Below, one piece after another: positions 22,731-34,944 of a stretch of DNA of 64,000 nucleotides. Origin of the DNA: Epiperipatus broadwayi (lineage: Eukaryota; Onychophora; Udeonychophora; Euonychophora; Peripatidae); NCBI GenBank assembly GCA_028023455.1, contig JAQFVV010012420.1, positions 5,907,770 through 5,971,769 of the forward strand, written 5' to 3'. Both the position numbers and the translations under genes were made by a program. The notes under the pieces are model-generated. The model was not told the DNA's origin and made no database searches. It worked only from the letters and a program-made list of their open reading frames with translations. Within the stretch, counting starts at the first letter, position 1; the number at the start of each line of letters is the position of its first letter.

Positions 22731-25700
22731 ACAATAAAAGATCTTATCTTTTTAAATTTTCTTCAATACCTTTTTGATGTTTGCAATTTTTCCATTTTTT
22801 TCAATTACATTAAAAATTAATTTTAGTAATAATTTGTTAAATAATAGTTGTATCTGCCCAAAAATATTATTTAAAATGAAGACTATATAATTGAAGTTTG
22901 CAAAGTTGTCCTGGCTTTAATTAGGAAAGTTGATCATATAAGTATTTCATAGCAAAGACTTCTCTAAAAATTCTTCAAGAAATAAATCATAAAGCAAAAT
23001 TAATCCATAGGCTTGTTAATGACTGCATGAAGAGTTTTTTTATTCTTATTTTATTCTATAGGTAAGAATAGTTAAATAGACATTTACTTACCAAAATAGT
23101 CATTAAAAAAATTGGAAAAAGTCACGACAAAATTTCTTTATATAGTAAAGGTAAAAATAATTGTTTGCCAATTGTAAACCAAGATCTTCACTTATTTGGT
23201 TTAGATGATTTTTAATGAGTTGAGGTTTTGATAATTGTGAAATTAAGTGCTTTTTTAAAAAAATAGTTTATGTTAGATATATTAGATACTTACAAGATAT
23301 TGGTGATTTAGTTTACTTGGTAATTCTAATCATTGAGACTTAAATTTTTTTTATCCAGATCTCCAGCATGATAGACACATACACACATATATGTAATGCT
23401 CTTAAACCTAATTTTACTTTACAAACAGTCAGTGAAAGACATCAGAAAATGCGATTTGACCATTATATGGGTTTTAATTATATGAGTCTCTTCAAATACT
23501 CTTGGCTTTTTACCTTCATATAAAGTTCATATATATTTAAATAAATTAAAATTATGGGTTACACTTTTCAAAACCCTCTGACATTTAGAAATTTCCATAA
23601 TTATTTTATCATTTTTTAATGAACTGGCAGTTTTTCTTTATATTTAATATATTAAAAATGTACTTTCTCAATAATATATACAGATATCAAATTAAAAGAT
23701 GAAATGTGTTATAACTTTATAAAGTATTAGAACATAGTAATTGTTAACGTTAATCTAATATACTTTCTTTCATTCACTCATTATAAGCAACTGTATTTTA
23801 ATAATGCTGATAACAAAAACACTGAATAATTGCAAATGCATTGCAATCAGTCCTATAGTGGCTCATTTATAGCATTTTAAAATATTCATTTGCTGACAAA
23901 ACTTGAAATAAAATGTGTATTAATTGATTTAAATTCCAATGAAAATACATAGATGATAATTTCATTTACTGAAAAATGAAACAAAATCAAAGATATAGGT
24001 TTCATTGTATTCAAAAGCACTCATTATTCTTGTGCAACTTTGTTAAAATTTTGACATGAAACACTTAAGTTTACATGTAGTTTGATTACATATTTATTTT
24101 TGTAAAATTAAATTAAATAGTTATGCATGTAAAATTCAGATTTTATGTGAATATGATTGTTTTTTTAGCTGAAAACTAGTCAACTGAAACGAACATCACC
24201 AGAAAATGCATAGAAAAAAAAAATACTATAGGAATACAATTTTTTTTTTTTATAATTACAAATTCAGTTTCAATATTTAAAAGATTATTTTCATTACTTG
24301 AACATATTCTTTATTTACAGTTATTTTACTCATAAAAATTTTATCAAGAATTTTTTTTTTTCACTGAAAAGTATATATTTTTTAGCTTGAATGCTGAAAT
24401 GAAATCTGTTGTTCTGATTATTTATTTTAGTTTACTATTCTTTTTGTTGATTTGTAAAATTGATACATTATTTTAAAGATTACATTCATTTCTGAAGTTC
24501 TGATTATAATGAATATTGTAAAATATATAAATATTTAATGTACATTTTTATTAACCTGCATAAAATTTTCATATACCTTGATTTCCTATAATTTTTTGAA
24601 TTGAACAGGTGTTCACATCAATAGCTTTGTATGTGTATTTGAATTTTGCAAAAAAAATAATTAGTATACATTTTGCTTACACAATGGAAGTATTTATGCT
24701 TCATGTTTTGTGTGAGCTGTATCTCATGTCAGTTATATTCTAAATGTAAGTAATTTTATTTTTCATTTTTTGCAAGTAATGGTTACATTTTTCTATTTTT
24801 TAAATATAAATATAATTTTTATTGTAAAAATGTTTATAATAAAAAAAAATCAAATTTATTTCATTATAATAATAAATCATAAGTTTTTTAAAAGAATGCA
24901 GCTAATTGATAACTAGTTGAAAATAACTTTTTATGTATGCAGAATATATAGCAAGCTCGTTTGTATGAAGCATATAAAACTAAGTGTAGTAAATGATCCA
25001 GACTGAAGTAAATCATTTTAAAATTATTTTTATTGTTTATTTTAAATGCCCTTTTGAACTTTAATTATATCATAAAATAATAGTTTTCTCATGGACAATA
25101 TCAGATATTGGCTGTAACAATTACGTTTTTTTTTAAAAAAAAAATGTTAGAGCTACTGTGAATTAAAAATAAAGACACAAAAATGATTATGAAATTAGAC
25201 ACATAAGCCTAGTCAAAACTGTACACCAAAAATGATAAATATTCATTATTTTATGTCATTAATCAATGCTAAGTAATAAAAAAACCCCATGTCAATTGCC
25301 TTGTAACATGCCTCAATTAAAAGAGTTTTTTTACAGGGTCTTAGCTTTACATTTAAAGTAATTTGGTGATCATGTCTAAGTATGTAAACATTTTTATGAT
25401 AAAATTACAGTATAGGTTTGTTTAAAGATTATTTTGAAAAACCAAATCTATACTTATTTTAAATTGTTTAGCTAAAAGTAGCTGAAATAAATAGATAAGA
25501 GATTATTACAACCAGGTGTTAAAACTCATCATAAATGGCTGTAGTTTATTCCATCAACACAATTTATTTTAGCAAATTAATATTAGAGCTATATCAGAAA
25601 GTTTATTGATCTATCTGTATATATATCATTAAGATTTATTCTCAACAAGTTTCTGTCTATTAAATGTTGCTTTCTAATCGAAAATATGGACTATATATAT

Positions 25701-26680
25701 ATGCAAGAAAAGAAATATCAGAAAGCTTTAGAAAATCTGAATGTAGAAAAAAATATTTTACATAAGAAAATTAAAAATATTAAAATGCTAATGAAGTAGT
25801 GATAATGAGTATTTAGTAAAGAATTTAGAAAATAATAAAAACGTGAGTTCGATGTAATAATAACTTTTATTAATAAACGAAAGAAAGGGAAACAAGTAAA
25901 TTTAAGTAGTAATGTAAAAAAAGTTAGTTTTACAAAAAACAACCCTTCTTGATAAAAGAGGCAAATATTTATATCTGGTAATTATAAATAAATTACTTTT
26001 ATTAAGTTTCTGTGTGGTGTAATATAACAAGCAAATAAAGAAAATACTGGTAATCACATTATCCAACTTTAAACCTTTTACAACAACTGCATGTATTATC
26101 TGCTAATTTTAATAATTCCATTATACAGATACATTGAATCTTAAAAATGTATTGCTAAAATTTTTGTCACCTTTGATGAAAAGACAGACATTTGTTTATA
26201 ACTGTTTTATTTCTTATCACAATACATTTAGAAGTCCCTAAAATTGCTTTCTAAAGTTAATATATGAAATTGAAGAAAGAAATTGCTTATACATAAAGAG
26301 AGTTTAGTATACACAGTCCTTGTTGCTGTGTTCATATGTTAAGTGAATTGCAAGAAGAAAACCACAGCTTTTCACTTAATCATTAACAAAATCTATTCTT
26401 AAATGTTTTATCTGTTTATTTTTGCAGAAGAATAATGTAATATGAACAAAAACGTATATCATGTTATACAAAAAATATTAAAAGTGTAGTAATTTGCACT
26501 AAAAGTAAGATTGACCCTACTGACATGCTGCCACCCATACGAAGTATGTGGGCCATGGAGCTGCTAACATATGCCAACAAACTTTTCAAAGTTACGGCAT
26601 CAGTTGTTAACAATAATAACACTTAATGGAAAGTTTACAAATACATGCATGCAAACATTACTGAATTAACTACTGAACTT
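22731..26680. other. AT-rich DNA, nothing recognised
   Basis: Long homopolymer runs occur but I could support no coding exon, RNA gene or repeat. The minus-strand frame 25718-25942 is AT-driven chance. Confidence 0.5.
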
Positions 26681-26689
26681 GATTTATCT

Positions 26690-27152
26690 ACCATATTACT
26701 AATCAGGAATTAAAATTTTGCTACTTAAAAGCCAAGCATATTGATTTTATCATAAAACTTAATTTGAAAGCCTTGCCAACAAATCATTTTTTGGTAAATT
26801 ATAAAAAATTTCTCTAAAATAGAACCACTATATAGCTTATGTAAAATAGTGGATGAAACTATTGGACATATTTTTACTGCTTGCATTTTTGAGTTCTGCT
26901 AGACAAAATATTATAATCAGAGTACTGCCGGCTAACATGAAAATTCTACAGATCAAGGGCACTATGATGTGTGGTGTTTTTGCTGCGATTAGAATGGTAG
27001 TGATCCTGTTTTTTGCCATGTGGTTAACTAGAAATTATTTTGTTTTTAAGCAGGGAAATAAGGAACCATGGGAGATATGTAAAAAATTTATTCAAAGGAC
27101 TATGTTCAGGGCTCGCTTGTTAATGCCGGAAAAGCTCTTTGGGGACACTTGA
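26690..27152 (+). pseudogene. Non-LTR retrotransposon C-terminal fragment (zinc-binding region)
   Basis: The stretch reads LKAKHIDFIIKLNLKALPTN and HFLVNYKKFL (26728-26815), then CKIVDETIGHIFTAC near 26841-26883. It continues as the open frame 26853-27152 with MWLTRNYFVFKQGNKEPWE. ALPTN followed by a Cys-x-x-DETIGHI-x-x-C block is typical of the zinc-binding region behind the RT of LINE ORF2 proteins. One of the expected cysteines is missing and frames shift, so it is dead. The clade is not resolved. The opposite frame 26837-27019 is a shadow. Confidence 0.5.
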
Positions 27153-27159
27153 GGGCAAC

Positions 27160-28985
27160 TTAGGCCACTGGATAAAGAGCCTATCATCACGCATGCTAAT
27201 TAAATATTAATTCAAGGTTAAAAAACAAATGGTCCAGTCAGATTGAGAATGAGAAAGGATTGCTGCCAATTAAAATATGCCAATTAAAATACGGACTGTA
27301 TAATGATCACCAGCTAAGTCACTAAATGAAGAGCCAGTTGTTGTGATATAAAACTAGTTACATAATAATTACAGACTAAGTTTGAACAATAAGCTTCTTG
27401 CTCTGATCATGAAATTAATTTGTCATAATAATTATAACTAATGTATCAAACGGGTATATTTTCTAACTTGGAAAATTATTTACTGATGATTGTTATAAGT
27501 GTAACAAATCTAAACAAATGTATACCAAAAAGATTTATACTGTAATTGTATGTATTTTCCTTAATAAAAAAAAAAAAGACAAAATAATGAAGACATGATT
27601 TTATAATATTATTGTATGAATAAATATGTATATAACTCTTGATTACATTTTTTTTTGAAAAAAAGAAAAATACTTTGTAATATTTTTATTCTGAAAGCAT
27701 TCTTATGATAAAAAAATTCTTGATGTCTCTGTTAAAGAGTTATGCCAATTAGGAAGAATTTTCTCAATAGATCTTTTATTAGTATGCATAAATGCATAAT
27801 CCAGTATTGATTTTATTCTTAAACTTTAATCCTATCTGCCCTTATGTATGAAATATTGCAGAAGCTTATTTTTGAACTCTGAAAATTTTCACCTAATTTC
27901 TACTGTGAGACTTCATGAATTGGATGTAAGCTTATGATAAAGAAACAATATGATTTCATTTTACAAAAGGAAGAGTTCATTGATATTATATTAAATGATT
28001 GATAGTGCTTTCCTCTGTCAATATATTTGGTTAAAACTTCACAAGGACACCGTGTGTCTGTGTATATATATATATGCATGTGTTAATTTGTTCACCTACA
28101 AATTTATTTGGCAAATCTTATGTATTCTGAAAAAACAAAATTTTATAGTTTTCATATTCACATTCTCTTTTTCGTTTTTCTCTACTTGTATCTGCTATTT
28201 ATGTGTTGTATGTAATTTTTTGAAACCAATGTTTGTTAATCCTGTTAATTAAATAAGTATCAATTGTATTGAAAAATAATGAAGTTCAAAGTGAGTGCAA
28301 ACCTGAAACTAGCTATTAATAAACTAATTGCAGTTAACAATCTTTACCTCTCTCCTCTCTCTCTCTATATATATATATAATTAAATGAGTAATATGAAAT
28401 AATGCCTTTAAAATAATTCCAGTAAAATAAATAATCGGATGACTTTAAGGTTTGAGAGTATATAAAAAGTTCCAGTTCCAGAAGTGCCAAAACAGACATC
28501 TATCTGTTCATGTTTTATGCTTAATGCTCTGTATTGCGTTGCACATATATATTTAACGGAATCTTATCGCACAGGGATTCGCACCTGTAGCTAACTTGCT
28601 CATAATTTGAGTTTGAATTCAGACCAGATAAAATTTTAATATTTTTTTCAAATTCAAATAAACAGAGAATATTTTTTCTGGTAATTGACAGATAGCTTAT
28701 TCCATTAATTATTTTAGTAAAGGGATATTTAGCCATTATTAATTGGGGTGTAAAACAAAGATAGGAAACTACTAAACTTTTGACCACCTGGCAGTTATCA
28801 AGCTTAATGTATGTTTTATTTTTCCTAATTTCTTTTTGAATAGGGAGCTGATAAAATGTCCTTTAATTTATTATTTAAAGATTGTTTTATTTTCATCTAT
28901 ATAATAAATGCTTTTCTAAAATACAAGTTTTGTTTCTCCTGGCCAAACAAGTATAAATAATAAATTACACTATGATTTAAGTGCA
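27160..28985. other. AT-rich DNA, nothing firm
   Basis: A CT microsatellite followed by TA repeats lies near 28348-28380. A weak tRNA-like patch near 28560-28640 is discussed as rejected. Frames 27995-28252 and 28521-28787 have no recognisable domain. Confidence 0.45.
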
Positions 28986-28994
28986 TGGACAATT

Positions 28995-29095
28995 TAAATC
29001 TGGTGGGTGATATATTTAAGAACTAGAAGTCTCTCCATCAAAACTCAGTCTATCACTTTGATGCTTGAACTTTTGATGATCTCCATAGCAACTAA
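28995..29095 (+). repeat. tRNA-derived SINE, family A, copy 4 (diverged)
   Basis: The stretch ATGCTTGAACTTTTGATGAT followed by CTCCATAGCAACTAA corresponds to the family tail (TGCTCGAACTT, CTCCGAGCAATAAA). The upstream head is barely recognisable. Confidence 0.4.
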
Positions 29096-29221
29096 GCATA
29101 CTATTATTTTATATGATTTAAACTGGGTAATCACAGAGATGAAAACAACTACTTATTATTTTTAAAAAGTAATTCATACTTTTCAAAGACGATATTATTT
29201 ATAACATTTAAATTGTAAAAC

Positions 29222-29340
29222 ATGGATTAGTACTGTGGTAGAGTAGTCAATTCAAGAGCTAAAGGTCTCTGGATTAAAGTTAAATTTTGCCATTTCCTAT
29301 ACTCCAACATCATATGATCTCTAAACAATAAACCATTTGA
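29222..29340 (+). repeat. tRNA-derived SINE, family A, copy 5
   Basis: The head TACTGTGGTAGAGTAGTCAA resembles a tRNA A-box. It is followed by a degenerate B-box and the tail ending AACAATAAACCATTTGA, as in the copies at 33.2 and 44.5 kb. Confidence 0.6.
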
Positions 29341-29432
29341 TTATTATTTTCACATTTCATTATTCATTTACTATCGAAAAATATAGTTCTAAGGATAAGA
29401 TTTATGTCAATATTTATTTATTATACTTTTAA

Positions 29433-29580
29433 TTGGAGATCGTTTATCTTCTTCACATGTATGTGGCCATGGTTGCATAAGATGGAATGGATAACTGAAG
29501 GGAGCCTGAAAGTCTGGGTTCAAATCCCCTCTAATTATATCTATGTTAAGTATATATATATTATACTTGTATTTAAATAT
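29433..29580 (+). mobile_element. Family F retrozyme-like element, short copy starting at ribozyme cleavage site
   Basis: The copy starts TTGGAGATCGTTTATC, exactly the 3' product of the family hammerhead cut, and contains the tRNA-like CTGGGTTCAAATCCCC. It ends in the family tail CTTGTATTTAAATAT. TATTATACTTTTAA to its left and TATTATAGTTTTAA at 29581-29594 form a TSD with one mismatch. The 1-base ambiguity at 29433 (T in both) allows TTGG as the first bases. The open frames on both strands here are chance. Confidence 0.75.
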
Positions 29581-29829
29581 TATTATAGTTTTAATAACTG
29601 CCAATGCCTTTTTCTATTAACTATTACTTTTTAAGTTTTATTTGTTTTGAGTGGCTCAGTGTAGTCTTGATATTTATCTTGGTCATTATAACATAGTAAT
29701 TACATTCCAAATATTTCATTAAATTAATATTTGATCCTTTGGGAATTGAATTAAAAACTTTGTCAAGAAGCAAACTAATCTCTTCTTGATCAACTGCTGG
29801 CTCATTTTTCTAAAAAAACTAAAAATGAA

Positions 29830-30160
29830 GAAGTGGCGTGATTTAAAAAACATAATTTTTATATACAGAGTTATAAAATAAAACATTTGTTTCATTAAAT
29901 TATTATTATATATGCAAATAAAATTGTTGAATCGTTTGAAGTTTTGGCGTTTAAACGTAATTAACAAAAGAAAAAGAAAACACTTAATAAAACACAATTT
30001 ACATTAGTTGCCGAATGGTTAATTCCTTTTTAACTTTGATGGTTTTGTTTCTATTAATATCATTTTAAAGCATTTTTCTAGAGGCATTTTATTCTAAAAT
30101 CCATTAAGATTTAAATAGTTTGTTTTCATATTAAGACACACAAAACATTTATCTCCGTGT
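29830..30160. promoter_or_regulatory. CpG-retaining patch
   Basis: Several CpGs (GTGGCGTG, AATCGTTTG, TTGGCGTTTAAACGTAA, TTGCCGAATGG, CTCCGTGTG) occur in about 330 bp in otherwise CpG-free surroundings. No exon is recognised. It is a possible unmethylated regulatory element. Confidence 0.3.
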
Positions 30161-30604
30161 GAGCTACAAAGCTTGCAGGGAATTTTTCAAATTTTCTGTA
30201 GCTGATAAAAATAACCTAATCATACTTCTAACTCAAATTGAGGTTTTACTCAGAAAAACAATATGTATAGTAGAATGTTATTTATACATGTGTGTAATAT
30301 TTAAATAATCAAAAAATTTGCATAAAGATGAAGAGCCATTAAAGAAATAAAATAGCTAATTGTAAAAACTGCATATAAATATTATTTAAAGTTATGTCTT
30401 TCAAAAAAATAAAAAGTTTTCATCTAATATTCATATTCCCATTAATGAATCTTTTGTCATTTACAGCAAATATCAACTGTCTATGAATAATAATATTGTC
30501 TTTACATCTTGGATTGCAGTAGAATGAGCTTTAATATACTACACTACAGATATTGAGCTTTAATTAGTAACATTCATTAACAAATTCTCACTACTATTTT
30601 TATG

Positions 30605-32025
30605 ATAAGGGTCTTAAATACTCTTCATCATCATTTTCAACTATCATTGATACACTATAAAATGAAAATATATTCAAGTTTAATTCTGTTTCTCTGACCC
30701 CTAGTTTCTCTTCTCCAAATCACACCAGCTAATTTTTGTATTTCAGCTATCTGTCTCACATGTAGTCAATTTTTAGATGTTTTACAATCTCTTGGGATCC
30801 ATTTTAACACTTAATATGAATATGTATTAACATCTTTTAACTCATTCATTGATGCCAGTGATATCTGTTTGTTCTCTTATCCATATATTTCATTTTCAAT
30901 CTCTTATTACTCCTAACATGCATCTCCATAATTTTGTTTAATAGTCTAAAGTTTGTTTATATTGCTCTTGTGTTAAGTGTCCAAGTTTCAAAAATAAAAA
31001 CAAATAAAATGCATAAATTAAAAATCTTTCATTTCAAATACATTAGAAACACTTTCTTTTAATGCCAAAGTTATTTTTACTAAAAATACTTATTTTATTT
31101 CCATTTGTATTAATAATCTGACAAAGATATTTGTAATTGTTAATTCTTCTAATTCATGATTAACAATCTTTATTTTCTTTTGAAAAAAATCCATTGAATA
31201 TTATCTTTAGTTCTTTAATTTGATAACTCTTGCAATAATTTCTGAAAAAATGCTGAAGAATTATTTGCAAAACAATCATCTAAAAAATCTAGGTGACACT
31301 TTAATAATTTCCAATTAAATTATAAAATTAGCTTCCCCCATTTTAATAATCCACAAAATATTTTTTATCAAACTGTTATAAAAAGGTTTGAAGATATGAA
31401 ATCACTTTGTCATAATACTCCACTTCATTTTCAAATATTTGTGCCATTGAAGCAAAGAACATATCCACTTGTCTCTTCACTTTTAATTTTACAAAGTCCA
31501 ACAATATCTTATTTAATATTATGCAGTTCTTTCAATTTGTACAACCATTTTTTACTTGAAAATATCTGCAGTTGCAGATACTAAATAAAAGGCCATCATC
31601 AAATAGAAGCCCAAGTCTCTTCAACTAGAGTATTCTCAATGCACTCTATTTATGAACCATTACCTTGACTGAAGACTTTACAAGTTCCTGGGATTAAGAA
31701 CCATACTTTATTTTTGACTATTATGATTATAAATATCCTTAAGAAAACAAAAGATCCTTCACACACAAATTCATCTTGCCTTTGAGAAAACCCAATTGAT
31801 ATTTCAATTATGAACTACCAGGCAGCTGGGAAGAAAAGCCATGGTGTTTCTTGATTTTATATGTGCATATTAGTGAGAAGCTCTTCCTTGTTTAGTTATC
31901 ATGCCAATAATCATATAGAAATAATAAATGCAAATCATAACAATATGTGAAATGAACATTAGGAATTTGCTCTGTTAAATTTATTTAAGGCCTCAAAGAG
32001 AAATCAAAAGGTCTTTATTCATTTT
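30605..32025 (-). pseudogene. RTE-type LINE, internally deleted copy
   Basis: The left end matches the 3' ends of the RTE copies at 44.65, 48.05 and 61.0 kb (ATTTTCAACTATCATTGATA and on). The right part (about 31640-32025) matches the 5' leader of the 48-51 kb copy, including CATGGTGTTTCTTGAT and the GACTTTACAAGTTCCTGGGA-type block. Most of the APE and much of the RT region is missing or scrambled. The plus-strand frame 31396-31584 is a shadow. It is dead. Confidence 0.65.
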
Positions 32026-32267
32026 TCAGCACATTTCTTTCTCTTATTCATAATAATAATTTATAATTGAATCTGGAATTTTCTTATAGAAATTACTTTT
32101 CTACTGAATTAACTTTTTTATTTGTCGTATGTATATATATTTAAAGAAGAAAATGTTAATATATACTTTATTATTATAGGGGATTTGAACCCAGATGTTC
32201 ATGCTCCATTCAGTTATCCAATCTATCTCATACAAACAATACACATGACTACATGCATGTGAAAAAG

Positions 32268-32335
32268 ATAAATGAGTTCCAATATGTGTATTTCATACTG
32301 AACCAGCACTCACTAGTTGGTCCAGATCATTATCT
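32268..32335 (-). ncRNA. Hammerhead ribozyme, family F, core mutated
   Basis: The minus strand gives ACCAA, then CTAGTGA (32310-32316) in place of CTGATGA, stem II GTGCT-GGTTC-AGTAT, GAAA, TACACA, TA, TTGG. Stem II and the GAAA block are kept. The altered core should be inactive. Confidence 0.55.
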
Positions 32336-32727
32336 TCCATGTATATTTATAATCAGTGCTTGGTTTATATTAAGATAGCAAATCTTAAAATTTTAATGGA
32401 TAGGCTTCATTCTAATCCACCCTTCAATTCTTCAAGCATCCATACCATTGAAAATCTGATGATGGAATGCCTAAATCCTTTGATGACAATACTATTATCA
32501 TGCTCATGTTGACTTCAAGTCACTCTGATCCATCATGTATAGAATCTTATCCATTTAAATTCACAGAAGAGGGATGGGCAGGATACAGGCTGAATCTATA
32601 ATATTTTAAATACAGGTGTACTTTATATCCCTGGAGTTTAGATGTAATTATAGAATTGAACCCAGCCTTTCATGCATCCTTTGGTTATTCAATTTATCTC
32701 ATACAACCAATACCCATGACCATGTAC

Positions 32728-32796
32728 ATGTGAATTTCAATATATATATATATTATGCTGAACTAGCACTCATCAGTTTGTCCAGATCATTATCTT
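32728..32796 (-). ncRNA. Hammerhead ribozyme, family F, GAAA mutated
   Basis: CTGATGA is intact on the minus strand (32768-32774), with stem II GTGCT-loop-AGCAT. The GAAA position reads AATA and the stem I 3' side reads TTGA. It is likely inactive but clearly homologous. Confidence 0.6.
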
Positions 32797-32835
32797 CCAT
32801 AAACCGAGCACTGATTATTTATATGTGTGGGAAAT

Positions 32836-32899
32836 GATGATCTGGATCAACTAATGAATGCTGGTTCCGCATAAAATACATATATTGGAGATCATTTAT
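32836..32899 (+). ncRNA. Hammerhead ribozyme, family F, decayed copy
   Basis: CTAATGA (32851-32857), ATGCT-GGTTCC-GCAT, AAAA, TACATATA and TTGG are in the ribozyme order, with mutations at two core positions. It lies in the inverted arm. Confidence 0.5.
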
Positions 32900-33241
32900 T
32901 TTTTTCACATGTGCATGGTCATGTGTATCGGTTGCATGAGTTAGATTGGATAGCTGAAGGGAGCATGAAAATCTGGGTTCAAATCCCCTTAATTACATTT
33001 AAACTCCAGGAATATAAAGTGTACCTGTATTTAAATATTATACATTTTGTTATAAGAGCTATTTAACATAGTTCCATTCCCTTTTTAGATATATAAAAAA
33101 TGGTTAATTTTATATAAATTTGTTTTCAAATACTGGCATATTTGCAAATAAAGTTTTACTTTCTTTTTTAACGTGAAATAGACTGAACACAATTCAATTT
33201 TAAGAATACTTTACTGAAACCCAAAATGCGCTGTTTAATAT

Positions 33242-33352
33242 TTGTGCAGTGGTAGAATAGTGAAGTCACCAACTGAAGGTCCATCGATGTAGCTTCGGTT
33301 CTTTAACTTCCAGTGCTCGAACTTCTAACCTCCGAGCAATAAACCATTTTTA
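33242..33352 (+). repeat. tRNA-derived SINE, family A, copy 6
   Basis: The head GTGCAGTGGTAGAATAGTGA (A-box side) and CTTCGGTTCTTTAACTTCC (B-box side) is followed by AGTGCTCGAACTTCTAACCT and CCGAGCAATAAACCATT. CpGs are still present in it, so this is one of the better-preserved copies. Confidence 0.7.
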
Positions 33353-34075
33353 TTTAGTTCAGAAATTATTAAATTATTAGTAGTCATACAGAAAATTTTA
33401 ACCTTCCGACATGCGCTGGAAATTATTAGTAGCATATATATACAGTATAAAAAAATGTTCTGGGAGTCAAACAAGTCACTATTTTTGGAATAGTAATCAG
33501 ATTTTTATTTGTTCCAAAAATAATCACTTTCTCTTATCTCACTATTTTATTCTATTGCACAATAACATATTGTCAATGAAAGTTATTATAGCTTTACTTG
33601 TCATTAATTTTTAACTGTTATTGATTATTTATTAAAGCTTATGTAATTGGAGATAATTATCTTTTTTTGAATTATTTCATATATAAATTAACTTTGACCT
33701 ACTTCTGTTCTAAATGCGTAAATTGTTTTAAAAACGATTTTTTTTTTTTTTTTAAACAATTGTCGTTTTATTTCAGTTTTGTCTCTGAGACTCATTTGGT
33801 AATTACATCCTGTCAACAAAAGAAATTACTGTGAAATTGTAAATTTATACAATTAGTTAAATTATAGAGGCTGGCCAACACTTAAAAAACTTGAGTATAT
33901 TATAATAGTGATATATATATATATTGCAATGTGTTTTTTGCAGAGACAGCAAATTAAACAAGATTGATTTTTGGAAATGAAAATGAATTTTTTATCCATA
34001 ATTCCCATTGTTTTGTCATCTTAATTATCATTTATTCTACCATTTTGTATGCATATATACATTTTCTATATTTAC

Positions 34076-34088
34076 CAAATTACTTTTA
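34076..34088. repeat. Target-site duplication, left copy
   Basis: CAAATTACTTTTA at 34076-34088 recurs exactly at 34931-34943 and brackets the tandem element 34089-34930. Confidence 0.8.
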
Positions 34089-34930
34089 AGCATTTTTAAA
34101 GCGCATCTGTCAAAGGTTTCAGCCTTTCACGTTATTGTTATATATTCTGCTTGTGCTTAATAAATTAATATATTTACATTTGTTACTATCAATTCATTGG
34201 ATTTGAAAATTACTTCATAGTAAATCGAAAGATTACACGTTGTTTATTTATATATAATATTTGATGAATTAAATGTGAAGATGTTTAAAGCTTCACGCTC
34301 TTAGGTCAAAATGCTTGAGGCTGGTATATATAAATTTAAGTAGAGAAGAAGGTGGAACCATATTTTTCTTGTAAAATCTCTGCTTTGTGTTTTGACTTGA
34401 GAGTTCCTTATGCAATTATTATTACATCTGATTGACCGTCATATAAACATTTTTAAGGAGCATCTGTCAAAGGTTTCAGCCTTTCACGTTATTGTTATAT
34501 ATTCTGCTTGTGCTTAATAAATTAATATATTTACATTTGTTACTATCAATTCATTGGATTTGAAAATTACTTCATAGTAAATCGAAAGATTGCACATTGT
34601 TTATTTATATATAATATTTAATGAATTAAATGTGAAGGTGTTTAAAGCTTCACACTGAAAGATTGCACATTGTTTATTTATATATAATATTTAGTGAATT
34701 AAATGTGAAGGTGTTTAAAGCTTCATGCTCTTAGGTCACAATGCTTGAGGCTGGCTTATTTATATATAAATTTAAATAGAGAGGAAGGTGGAACCATCTT
34801 TTTCTAGTAAAATCTCTGCTTTGTGTTTTGACTTGGAGTTTGCTATACAGTTATTATTACATCTGATTGGTTGTCATATAAGCATTTTTAAGGTGCATCT
34901 GTCAAAGGTTTCAGCCTTTCATGTTATTAT
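34089..34930 (+). mobile_element. Tandem-repeat element with 13-bp TSD
   Basis: CATCTGTCAAAGGTTTCAGC occurs at 34104, 34461 and 34896. Two units are therefore 357 and about 435 bp, followed by the start of a third. The longer unit contains an extra 73-bp duplication (34584 and 34657). Each unit holds a small hairpin, GTGAAG, loop, CTTCAC. An exact TSD outside the whole array shows that the tandem block inserted as one piece rather than growing in place. I found no CTGATGA core on either strand. The frame 34788-34976 is chance. Confidence 0.75.
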
Positions 34931-34944
34931 CAAATTACTTTTAT

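Larger units (their letters stand above)
32150..33047 (-). mobile_element. Family F retrozyme-like multimer (tandem plus inverted arm)
   Basis: Reading on the minus strand, an inverted arm (32833-33047) faces a second unit (32596-32832), which is followed in tandem by another unit (down to about 32150). Hammerhead cleavage positions of the two minus-strand units are about 458 bp apart. The tRNA-like B-box CTGGGTTCAAATCCCC lies at 32970-32985. The arrangement mirrors that of 58560-59472. The outer TSD is not clear. The frame 32616-32837 is a shadow. Confidence 0.75.

Noticed and set aside
28560-28640. tRNA-like string with CAT in loop position
   Set aside because: A- and B-box spacing is too short and the arms do not pair convincingly.
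29404-29634. 76-codon frame
   Set aside because: It spans a family F copy and its TSDs, so it is chance coding over a non-coding element.
34089-34930. Hammerhead ribozyme in the tandem array
   Set aside because: CTGATTGA occurs, but not the CTGATGA core with a following stem and GAAA on either strand.
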